Shown: one piece after another, positions 33,301 through 40,008 of the stretch | Layout of the letters: each line of letters begins with the position of its first letter | How positions within the stretch are numbered: the first letter of the stretch is position 1 | Source of the DNA: Treponema sp. | GTDB taxonomy: Bacteria > Spirochaetota > Spirochaetia > Treponematales > Treponemataceae | Length of the DNA stretch: 40,008 nucleotides | Assembly: GCA_022510905.1 (NCBI GenBank) | Contig: JAFLSN010000022.1 | Span: 1-40,008 of the forward strand | Direction of reading: 5' to 3' | Notes under the pieces: generated by a model | Told to the model about the DNA's origin: nothing | Seen by the model: only the letters and a program-made list of their open reading frames with translations | Database searches by the model: none | Position numbers and translations under genes: made by a program

Positions 33301-34089
33301 ATGAAGCGTCAGAAACAGTTTGAACGGCTCGACAAGATTCTCGCGAACAGCGGCTGCGGCACGCGGAAGGCAGTGTTCCGCCTTGTGCGGAGCGGCGCCG
33401 TCTGCGTTGACGGGGCGGTTGTGACTCAGCCCCAGATGCATGTTGACGTGGACTCTTCCGCAATCTCCGTGAATGGAACGCCCCTTTCGGTGCACGTGCA
33501 GCGCACTGTCATGCTCAACAAGCCTGCTGGCACGGTGTGCTCCCGCAAGGACGGAAGCCATCCCACAGTGTATGATCTGCTCCCTCCCGAGCTGGGGCAC
33601 AGTCTATCCGGCGCTGCCCTTGACAGCGTGGGCCGCCTCGATGTTGACACGGAGGGTCTTTTGCTTTTTACCACAGATGGCGACTTGAACCATTTTCTTA
33701 CCGCGCCCAAACGCCATGTTCCAAAGACATATGAAGTGCATTTAAGAGAAAATCCTTTGCCGCAGGAGCGGGACAGGTATAAAAGCCAGCTTTCGATGGG
33801 GCTGCATATCGCAGGCGACGGGCATGACGGCGCTGTTGACTGCCTTCCTGCCATGCTTGAATGGAATGAGGCGCAGGAGGCTGTGTGCCGGCTTACGGTG
33901 TACGAAGGCCGTTTCCATGAGATAAAGCGCATGTTCCGCGCGCTCGGAAACGAAGTGGTGTACCTCAAGCGGCTTTCCGTGAACGGCCTTTCGCTCGACC
34001 CATCGCTTGCGCCCGGAGAGTTCCGCGAGCTTTCCGCAGAGGAAGTGGAGCTGCTCTGGAAGCCTGGCCCCGCCTGCATCCAGTGTTGA
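33301..34089 (+). CDS. RsuA/RluB-family rRNA pseudouridine synthase
   Basis: This enzyme isomerises specific uridines in ribosomal RNA. The 262-residue protein has an N-terminal S4 RNA-binding domain (RLDKILANSGCGTRKAVFRLV, residues 9-29) and the catalytic domain with Asp114 in GRLDVDTEGLLLFTTDG. It ends with the RYHEIKRMF-type element, here GRFHEIKRMFRALG. The start at 33301 is preferred over an upstream ATG at 33205 because the family begins just before RLDKILA and a promoter ends immediately upstream. Whether the target is 16S or 23S rRNA (RsuA, RluB, RluE or RluF) cannot be told from sequence. It stands between chrA and fhs on the same strand. Confidence 0.92.
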   Translation: MKRQKQFERLDKILANSGCGTRKAVFRLVRSGAVCVDGAVVTQPQMHVDVDSSAISVNGTPLSVHVQRTVMLNKPAGTVCSRKDGSHPTVYDLLPPELGHSLSGAALDSVGRLDVDTEGLLLFTTDGDLNHFLTAPKRHVPKTYEVHLRENPLPQERDRYKSQLSMGLHIAGDGHDGAVDCLPAMLEWNEAQEAVCRLTVYEGRFHEIKRMFRALGNEVVYLKRLSVNGLSLDPSLAPGEFRELSAEEVELLWKPGPACIQC

Positions 34090-34148
34090 TGATGTCTGGC
34101 GGTGTTCTTAAAAAACATCTGTGACGCATATTTTTAATTGGAGGATCT

Positions 34149-35828
34149 ATGCTTTCGGATATTGAGATTGCACAGCAAAACAAAATGGAGCCAATAGCCG
34201 ACGTTGCCCGCGCCGCAGGGCTTTCGGAGTCGAAGCTGGATTTGTACGGAACATACAAGGCAAAGCTTACGTTCAAGGCGCTCCGTGCGTTGCAGGCCAA
34301 GGCCTGTTCTTCCGCTCGGGGAAAACTCATCCTTGTGACGGCCATGACACCCACTGCGGCAGGCGAAGGAAAGTCCACGGTGACAATAGCCCTGGGCGAC
34401 GCGCTCCGTTCCATGGGCAAAAACGCCGTTGTCGCGCTCAGGGAACCCTCGCTCGGGCCGTGCTTTGGCATAAAAGGAGGCGCATGCGGAGGCGGTTATG
34501 CGCAGGTGGTTCCGATGGAAGACATCAACCTGCATTTTACTGGCGACATACATGCCATAACTGCCGCGAACAACCTGATGGCGGCTCTGATAGACAACCA
34601 CATACAGCAGGGGAATGAGCTGGGCATAGATCCGCGTACAGTTACATGGAAGCGCTGTGTTGATTTGAACGACCGTGCTCTTCGCTCCGTGATTGTGGGG
34701 CTTGGCGGGCGCATTGACGGTGTGCCCCGTGAAACCCATTTTCAGATTTCTGTCGCGAGCGAAATCATGGCCATTGTGTGTCTTTCAAAAACGATAGGCG
34801 AGCTGAAGGAGCGGATAAGCCGAATCACTGTGGGGGAGACATATTCAAAAAGGCCCGTTGCGTTTGGGGAGCTGCATTGCACAGGCGCAATCGCATGCCT
34901 TTTAAAGGACGCGATACGGCCCAATCTGGTGCAGACTCTGGAGCACACGCCGGCATTTGTGCATGGAGGCCCGTTTGCAAACATCGCGCACGGTTGCAAT
35001 TCAATCAACGCCACTCTCTGCGCCCTTGCCACAGGCGACTATGTGGTGACCGAGGCAGGCTTTGCCGCGGATCTGGGGGCGGAAAAATTCCTTGACATAA
35101 AGTGCCGCATGAACGGACTTTCACCGGCGGCGGCGGTTCTCGTGGTGACAGTCCGTGCGCTCAAGATGCACGGCGGCGTGGCAAAATCTGACCTTCGCAT
35201 TGAAAACCTTTCCGCTGTCGAAGAAGGCTTTGCGAACGTGCGTGTGCATGTCGAAAATCTGCGGAAGTTCGGGCTTTCCGTGGTTGTGGCCATAAATGTG
35301 TTTGAGAGCGACACTGACCAGGAGCTTTTGCTTGTTAAAAAATTGAGCGAGTCTTGCGGGGCTCCTTTGGTGCGGTGCGAAGGCTGGGGCAGGGGAGGGG
35401 CCGGGGCTACGGAGCTTGCGCATGAGGTTGCTGCCATATGCGAGCGTCCCAGCTCTTTTTCGCCGCTTTATCCGCTTGATATTCCGCTTGCAAAAAAAAT
35501 TGAAGTGCTTGCTACCGAAATCTATCGGGCAGGCTCCGTTTCGTTTGAAAGCCGTGCGCTCAAAAAGCTTTCCGAATATGAATCGCAGGGATACGGCTCT
35601 CTTCCTGTCTGCATGGCAAAAACGCAGAATTCGTTGAGCCATGATAAAACCGTGCTGGGCGCACCTTCAGGCTATGTGTTTCCCGTGCGTGATGTGCAGC
35701 TGTACAGCGGAGCCGGATTCGTCGTCGCGTTCGCGGGCGATATTGTTGACATGCCGGGGCTTCCAAAAGTTCCCTCCGCGCTCAACATCGATGTGAGCGA
35801 CGATGGAATTGTGAGCGGCCTGTTTTAG
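34149..35828 (+). CDS. fhs: Formate--tetrahydrofolate ligase
   Basis: Fhs makes 10-formyltetrahydrofolate from formate, tetrahydrofolate and ATP, feeding one-carbon metabolism. The 559-residue protein is the family length. The P-loop-like segment TPTAAGEGKST lies at 67-77 and is followed by the conserved REPSLGPCFGIKGGACGGGY. Other landmarks are FTGDIHAITAANNL and DLGAEKFLDIKCR. The ATG at 34149 follows TTGGAGGATC. Two small departures from the common form are Arg-Glu for Arg-Gln before PSLGP and Ser in the P-loop position usually held by Thr. The gene is the last intact backbone gene before the pseudogene and accessory block. Confidence 0.97.
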   Translation: MLSDIEIAQQNKMEPIADVARAAGLSESKLDLYGTYKAKLTFKALRALQAKACSSARGKLILVTAMTPTAAGEGKSTVTIALGDALRSMGKNAVVALREPSLGPCFGIKGGACGGGYAQVVPMEDINLHFTGDIHAITAANNLMAALIDNHIQQGNELGIDPRTVTWKRCVDLNDRALRSVIVGLGGRIDGVPRETHFQISVASEIMAIVCLSKTIGELKERISRITVGETYSKRPVAFGELHCTGAIACLLKDAIRPNLVQTLEHTPAFVHGGPFANIAHGCNSINATLCALATGDYVVTEAGFAADLGAEKFLDIKCRMNGLSPAAAVLVVTVRALKMHGGVAKSDLRIENLSAVEEGFANVRVHVENLRKFGLSVVVAINVFESDTDQELLLVKKLSESCGAPLVRCEGWGRGGAGATELAHEVAAICERPSSFSPLYPLDIPLAKKIEVLATEIYRAGSVSFESRALKKLSEYESQGYGSLPVCMAKTQNSLSHDKTVLGAPSGYVFPVRDVQLYSGAGFVVAFAGDIVDMPGLPKVPSALNIDVSDDGIVSGLF

Positions 35829-35839
35829 GAATGGTTCCT

Positions 35840-36605
35840 CTTGTCTGGCGGCGGTGCGCTTTTTTTAAGGTGCCGTGTGTGCATGGCATACGCAAAACTT
35901 TATCAGAATGCCGCACAGCCCCAGGCCACGGGTATGCGAATGCTGTGGGAATAAAACTTGCGGTCAGGCGGGTGGCGGTGGCAAGGTATATCTGGCGTAA
36001 CACAACAAACGAAAGCAGCATTGCTGCCGTCGGATGGAGCGCATGGCCCGGTTCTCGCAGCGCGCCGGCAAACACCTGGTTCAGTATCCGCAGCAGGTTG
36101 AACGGCACCCCTGTCCGCAGAAAGAGCATTCCGTAATAAAGCACCTGTGCAATCCATGTTGAACATAAAAAAACATCTGGTACGGAAAAAGCTCAAACAC
36201 CAGTACAATCGGCAGCGTCCACTGAAAAGCAATTTCCAGCGAAGTTCTTGCCCCATTGCGAATCCGCAGCAAGTTCTGCGCTCCGCAGCTCTGGACAGGC
36301 AGAAGCGGAACCTGGTCAATCTTGCTGAACACCGACTACCCCGCCATGCATGCCGAGCCAAAACGGTTTATGTATCCCATCACGAACATGCTTGAAAACG
36401 CGGTAATCGACATCTGTATTCCGCCGGGAAGTCCCAGCACGAGCACACGTTTGAGCGATGGAACATCGATTTTGACTTCAATGAGCGAAAGTCCGTACAC
36501 TTCATTCGTTCTGAGCGTCACAAAAAGCACCAGCATTATGGATACTGCTTGCTATATGGCAGTCGCGTATGCCGTGCCAGAGATGCCCCGCCGCAGATGG
36601 CAGCA
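35840..36605 (-). pseudogene. Truncated and frameshifted MATE-family efflux transporter
   Basis: On the minus strand, pieces of one MATE transporter appear in order but in different frames. From the right: GISGTAYATAI, then an in-frame TAG, then QAVSIMLVLFVTLRTNEVYG and KRVLVLGLPGGIQMS...MGYINRFGSA. Next come KIDQVPLLPVQS, VLVFELFPYQMFF, then LRTGVPFNLLRILNQVFAGA and LSFVVLRQIYLATATRL, ending near AFAYP. This is about the second half of the family; the N-terminal half is missing. The right edge lies around 36605, just before the accessory block. At least one stop and several frameshifts make it non-functional. Confidence 0.85.
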
Positions 36606-36633
36606 AAAAGCACTATATTTTTTTATGCGCTTA

Positions 36634-36642
36634 TGCTAGAAT
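36634..36642 (+). promoter_or_regulatory. Extended -10 promoter of the accessory block
   Basis: TGC-TAGAAT at 36634-36642 is an extended -10 element lacking a good -35. The start near 36649 would give a leader of about 12 nt that contains the GCGAGGAA ribosome site of the methylase fragment. Confidence 0.4.
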
Positions 36643-36660
36643 GTCGGCAGGTGCGAGGAA

Positions 36661-36918
36661 ATGACAACGACAAAAATCAACAACCGCCGTTATCTGGGCA
36701 ACAAATACAGGCTTCTTCCCTTTATAACCGAGGTAATCTCGGCGGAGTGCGGCGACTTCGGCACGTTCGCGGACATTTTCGCAGGGACTGGCGCGGTCTC
36801 GTCCGCCTACACCGACAAGCGCCTCATAACAAACGACATCCTGTACAGCAACTACCTCCGTGAATACATAGAAAGCGAATTCAAGGACGGAAAAATCAAC
36901 GCGAGGCTTGCGGCCTGA
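36661..36918 (+). pseudogene. N-terminal fragment of a D12-class (Dam-like) DNA adenine methylase
   Basis: The 85 residues match the start of D12-class N6-adenine methyltransferases: RRYLGNKYRLLPFI (motif X) and FADIFAGTGAVSSAY (SAM-binding motif I, FAGTG at 40-44), then LITNDILYSNYL. The frame stops after ARLAA, before the target-recognition region and the DPPY catalytic motif, which do not follow in any frame. Intact members are about 280-350 residues, so this is a truncated gene that cannot methylate DNA by itself. It has a ribosome site (GAGGAA) and may still be translated. The junction probably lies near 36890-36918. Confidence 0.8.
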
Positions 36919-36931
36919 GCAGGAGCATTTT

Positions 36932-37660
36932 ATGGAAAAACGACACACGCAGATTGACGACATAATCGAGGCGATGCAGAAAAACGGCGGCTATGCGACG
37001 CTCGCCTACCTCAACCAGAACGTGGACACGTCAACGTGGAAAACGAAAACTCCGTTTGAAAGCATACGGTGCTATTTGCAGCGGAACAAGGATTTTTTCA
37101 GGATTCAGCCCGGTTTGTGGGCACTGGAAGACTATCGTGACACGGTGCTGGAGAAATTCGCCATAAAGGAAAATGAAAAAGAACAAATCGAGACATTCAC
37201 GCATTCGTATTATCAGGGGCTGATTACGGAAATCGGAAACATGAAGCGCTTGCTGACATACACCCCGCCGCAGGACAAGAACAGAATGTTCCTCGACAAG
37301 AAACTTGGCGACATATCGACCATGAAAGAAATGCCCGAATTCACGTATGAGAAAATCGTAAAACGTGCGCGAACGATAGACACCGTCTGGTTCAACGAAC
37401 GGAACTTGCCGAATGCGTTTTACGAGGTCGAGCATTCCACGAACATCATCAATTCGCTGAACAAATTCTTCGAGCTTCAGGACTTCCGCGCGGGCTTCTA
37501 TATCGTAGCGGACACAAAGCGCAGAAAGGAATTCGACGACAAAATGAGCCAGTCGATTTACAACCCCATAAAGCCGCTGGTGAGATTCCTTGATTACGAG
37601 TCGCTTTCAAATCAGCACAGCAAAATGTCCGAACTGTATAACAGCCTGATGATTTTATGA
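36932..37660 (+). CDS. Putative nuclease with N-terminal winged-helix domain
   Basis: This 242-residue protein starts at ATG 36932 after AGGAGC. Residues 5-75 look like a HARE-HTH-type winged helix (QIDDIIEAMQKNGGYATLAYL, ending FFRIQPGLWALEDYR). The C-terminal half contains AFYEVEHSTNII (Glu165, Glu167, His168), then a helix and GFYIVADTKRRKEFDDKM. This EVEH...IVA...RR arrangement recalls nuclease domains of restriction-type proteins. I assign it by pattern only, and the catalytic residues are not certain. It follows the methylase fragment by 13 nt and overlaps the next gene by 4 nt (ATGA), so it belongs to a tight operon. A DNA-binding regulatory role is the main alternative. Confidence 0.6.
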   Translation: MEKRHTQIDDIIEAMQKNGGYATLAYLNQNVDTSTWKTKTPFESIRCYLQRNKDFFRIQPGLWALEDYRDTVLEKFAIKENEKEQIETFTHSYYQGLITEIGNMKRLLTYTPPQDKNRMFLDKKLGDISTMKEMPEFTYEKIVKRARTIDTVWFNERNLPNAFYEVEHSTNIINSLNKFFELQDFRAGFYIVADTKRRKEFDDKMSQSIYNPIKPLVRFLDYESLSNQHSKMSELYNSLMIL

Positions 37661-38040
37661 GAATGACGTACAATAAAATAAGACTTTCCGATTTTTTGCA
37701 TTACTTTGATTTCTCATTTGTCCTCAACGACAATCGCACATTCTCATTGGTTGATTTGCAACAGGCGAATTTGGCAAACATTGAGGATGATGAATTCATG
37801 ATAGACAGGAACGGTGTTGCGCAATGCATTGAGCGGTTGGACATTTATATTTATGATTATACGATACGATTTCTAAATGAAAACACAGACTTTCAGTTTG
37901 ATACTGTCCGTTCCGCATTGAAATTCGCAGAAAACTCAAAAGAGAATGAGCTTGTGGTAAGATACTGGTGCGATATGGACATATTGAATGCCGTCTGTCA
38001 TCCGGACAGCATAATTCTAGATTTTGACGGGCAGTTTTAA
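37657..38040 (+). CDS. Hypothetical protein of the accessory block
   Basis: I do not recognise this 127-residue acidic protein. It has no signal peptide or membrane segment, and is rich in Asp, Asn, Phe and Tyr (RLSDFLHYFDFSFVLNDN near the start, DIYIYDYTIRFLNENTDF in the middle). Its start overlaps the upstream gene by 4 nt and its stop overlaps the next start by one base (TAATG), so it is translated as part of the operon. It could be a small partner subunit of the nuclease genes on either side. Alternatively it could be the displaced N-terminal part of the downstream AlwI-like enzyme. Its base composition is more AT-rich than the backbone genes. Confidence 0.6.
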   Translation: MRMTYNKIRLSDFLHYFDFSFVLNDNRTFSLVDLQQANLANIEDDEFMIDRNGVAQCIERLDIYIYDYTIRFLNENTDFQFDTVRSALKFAENSKENELVVRYWCDMDILNAVCHPDSIILDFDGQF

Positions 38041-39530
38041 TGCGCGGCCGCACTTCTTTTGACCTGATTGAAAAAATGGGTTTGGTTGCGCTGGTTGACA
38101 ATAGAATCTCTATCACCGACATGGGAAGGCGTTTTCTTGACGGCGAGATTGAAATCGGCGATGTCATGCTTTCTTATCTTTTGAAGTTCCAGTATCCTAA
38201 TCCGCTGATGAAAGGCTTTAAGGGCTACAACACGATTCCTTTTGTTAACGCGCTCCGGTTGATACGGTATGTAAATGAGAAATGCACATCCCGAAACATA
38301 AAATCCAAAGGCATATCAAAACTGGAATTCGGCATTTTTGTTTTGTCAATCGTGGACTTTGCGGAAGTTGAGTCCATCGCGGAAAGACTTTTGGCATTCA
38401 GAGAGCAATATGAGAGCTTAAAAACAGACAAAGAAAAATCTGACTTCGCGGATGATTACATCTCAGATTATCTGGCTGATTTCAACAATCCGCAGGAGAA
38501 CATACACGAATACACGGACAACATTATACGCTGCCTGCGCCTGACAAAATACATCTATATCCGAGGCGGAGGATATTATATCGATTTAGAACCGCGCCGT
38601 ATGCAGGAAATAAACGCAATCCTTTGCGATTTGTCTGGCGAGGCGCATTACTATTCTGTCGAGAGCTATCAAGCCTATATCGGCGATTATTACGGCTACA
38701 TGCTTCCGTTTGAGACCGTTGAATCGTTGCAGAAAATCGCAGAGGACATTGTTTCCGAAACAAAGGATTTACGGAAAGCTTTGCGAAAATCCGCTGTTTC
38801 TGTATCTCTTGCCACCGATGTGAAAACGCTGAAGAAACAGATTGCAGATTTGCGAATAGAACGTCTGTCATTGCAAAACGAGACGCTTAAATACACTTAT
38901 GAGGCTGACGGCAAAATTGAAGAGGCAGAAAACGCACTCAAAAACATCATGAAACTAGGTATGAAGCCGTCTATAGCACTGGAGAAATGGGCGAACATCG
39001 CGCTCAATATCATTGACGATGCAAGGCTCATCAAGCCTAATTCTCCGCTTGGTGATGACAACGAGCCGACTTTCACCGCACCCGCAAACGTTCCCGACAT
39101 CGAATGTTTTTATGATACATTCAGCGCGATTTGCGAGGTTACGATGCTCACAGGTCGCGACCAGTGGTTCAACGAGGGGCAGCCAGTTATGCGGCATCTC
39201 CGCGAATTTGAGGATGCTCATAATGACAGTCCGAATTACTGCTTGTTCATAGCCCCTCGCTTGCATGACGACACTATCAACACATTCTGGTTTGCTGTAA
39301 AATACGAGTATAAAGGAAAAAGGCAGAAAATCATTCCGATTACGATAACACAGTTAGTTGAACTGCTTGATGTGTTCAATTTCGCAAAGTCCAAGGGAAT
39401 AAGGATTTCTCACTCTGAAATGATGTCGTTTTACAATGCATGTACGAATATCGAAGAGGTAGAAAATTCAACGGAATGGAGAAGTCATATTGCGAATCAG
39501 TTTACTGCTTTCAGGCAGAAATTTTTATGA
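38040..39530 (+). CDS. AlwI-like type II restriction endonuclease (possibly N-terminally shortened)
   Basis: The 496-residue protein resembles AlwI-family type IIS endonucleases. It opens RGRTSFDLIEKMGLVALVDN followed by ITDMGRRFLDG and LLKFQYPNPL. The nuclease core near the C-terminus has PD at 352-353 and EVT with Glu366, followed by LTGRDQWFNEGQPVMRHLRE, a PD-(D/E)XK-type site in which EVT is the usual family form. Residues about 255-300 look like a coiled coil. From memory of the family, about 90 residues usually precede the RGRTSF segment, so the N-terminus may be missing; an in-frame stop lies at 38025. AlwI itself recognises GGATC, but the target here cannot be read. No intact cognate methylase is in view. 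Confidence 0.7.
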   Translation: MRGRTSFDLIEKMGLVALVDNRISITDMGRRFLDGEIEIGDVMLSYLLKFQYPNPLMKGFKGYNTIPFVNALRLIRYVNEKCTSRNIKSKGISKLEFGIFVLSIVDFAEVESIAERLLAFREQYESLKTDKEKSDFADDYISDYLADFNNPQENIHEYTDNIIRCLRLTKYIYIRGGGYYIDLEPRRMQEINAILCDLSGEAHYYSVESYQAYIGDYYGYMLPFETVESLQKIAEDIVSETKDLRKALRKSAVSVSLATDVKTLKKQIADLRIERLSLQNETLKYTYEADGKIEEAENALKNIMKLGMKPSIALEKWANIALNIIDDARLIKPNSPLGDDNEPTFTAPANVPDIECFYDTFSAICEVTMLTGRDQWFNEGQPVMRHLREFEDAHNDSPNYCLFIAPRLHDDTINTFWFAVKYEYKGKRQKIIPITITQLVELLDVFNFAKSKGIRISHSEMMSFYNACTNIEEVENSTEWRSHIANQFTAFRQKFL

Positions 39531-39553
39531 TATGCAATATTAGGAAAATAAAT

Positions 39554-40008
39554 ATGAGAAACAAAACACTGATTGATGAACTAGATATAGACGTTCAGTC
39601 GTTACAGGCAAAGAAACCACAAACCGAATACAAGATTCAATATATACGAGAATATGTGTTATATTGGCTGAAAGTTTCTGTGAATAGGGATAATATTGAA
39701 AATATCAATTTTATAGATTGCATGTGCAATGCGGGGATATATCAGGACGGAGATTTTTGCACTTCTGTAGAAGTTTTACAATTGTTTATAAATGAGGCAA
39801 GATCACATCCACAAACTAATTTTTATTTGTATTTGAATGATTATAATGCTGAACGAATAAAAATTAGTCAAAAAATTATATGTAGTTTTTTGAGTAATGA
39901 AAATTTAAATAATATATTTGTGTCTTATAGGACAGTTGATGTAAATGACTATATTGAAAAATATTTACCGTTTGAAGAACCGTTAAAAAATGCTTCTTCA
40001 AATATATT
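39554..40008 (+). CDS. Probable three-Cys-motif partner protein TcmP-like (3' end outside window)
   Basis: The frame is open from ATG 39554 (after TAGGAAAA) to the window edge, 151 codons. The sequence has IQYIREYVLYWLK, a helical start common in TcmP proteins. It is followed by the core NFIDCMCNAGIYQDGDF, matching the family's ID.FAG.G.Y.DG pattern in which the cysteines at 56 and 58 replace more usual residues; a third cysteine is at 69. TcmP proteins are found next to phage Gp37/68-type partner proteins and in defence or mobile regions, and their role is not established. The segment is very AT-rich, unlike the rest of the window, which suggests recent transfer. The assignment rests on one motif and is tentative. 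Confidence 0.5.
   Translation, partial: MRNKTLIDELDIDVQSLQAKKPQTEYKIQYIREYVLYWLKVSVNRDNIENINFIDCMCNAGIYQDGDFCTSVEVLQLFINEARSHPQTNFYLYLNDYNAERIKISQKIICSFLSNENLNNIFVSYRTVDVNDYIEKYLPFEEPLKNASSNI

Noticed and set aside
1..40008. tRNA or rRNA genes
   Set aside because: I scanned for T-arm-like GGTTCGAATCC signatures and acceptor stems next to gene ends and found none that I could support by eye.

Overview
The window looks like a spirochaete chromosome, most probably a Treponema-like bacterium. This is inferred from the gene mix, not from a marker gene: two tandem PilZ proteins, a YihY-type membrane protein fused to a cyclic-nucleotide-binding domain, and an RsbW-like ATPase joined to a second such domain, all among compact housekeeping genes of moderate GC. 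I saw no rRNA, tRNA, CRISPR array, phage or intact insertion sequence.

Layout. 1-2217 (-): a large hybrid sensor kinase cut by the window edge. 2625-5086 (-): ffh and gpsA as one operon. 5685-11964 (+): acetolactate synthase large subunit, a DtxR/MntR-type regulator, argH and a three-gene polar amino-acid ABC importer. 12519-15235 (+): the ATPase/cNMP-domain protein overlapping an NFACT (RqcH-like) ribosome quality-control gene. 15303-18863 (-): a GH42 beta-galactosidase, a small lipoprotein and a hypothetical gene. 18919-19468: a 41-bp tandem array. 20054-27026 (-): guaA, pyrG, YihY-cNMP and two PilZ paralogues. 27342-28802 (-): asnS. 29432-35828 (+): a divergent polysaccharide deacetylase, tsaD, a second (42-bp) tandem array, a split chromate transporter pair, an RsuA/RluB-type pseudouridine synthase and fhs. 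35840-36605 (-): a decayed MATE efflux pseudogene. 36661-40008 (+): an accessory block with a truncated D12-class adenine methylase, a winged-helix/nuclease-like protein, an unknown protein, an AlwI-like restriction endonuclease and a partial gene resembling three-Cys-motif partner TcmP. Composition falls steeply towards the right edge: 12 of 60 bases are G or C at 39841-39900, against 36 of 60 at 5881-5940.

The most unusual signals are non-coding. Three tandem arrays with a 41-43-bp period lie just 5' of three different genes in the same orientation relative to each gene. They share T-tract landmarks and look like one repeat family. A second dispersed intergenic repeat recurs in at least four gaps. 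Three promoters (asnS, the deacetylase, the pseudouridine synthase) place the predicted transcription start only 2-4 bases before the start codon, suggesting leaderless mRNAs. A perfect 12-bp dyad sits at the sensor kinase promoter. In the accessory block the only methylase is a fragment while nuclease genes remain, and the block begins where the MATE gene is cut off, so this looks like a decayed or rearranged restriction/defence island.
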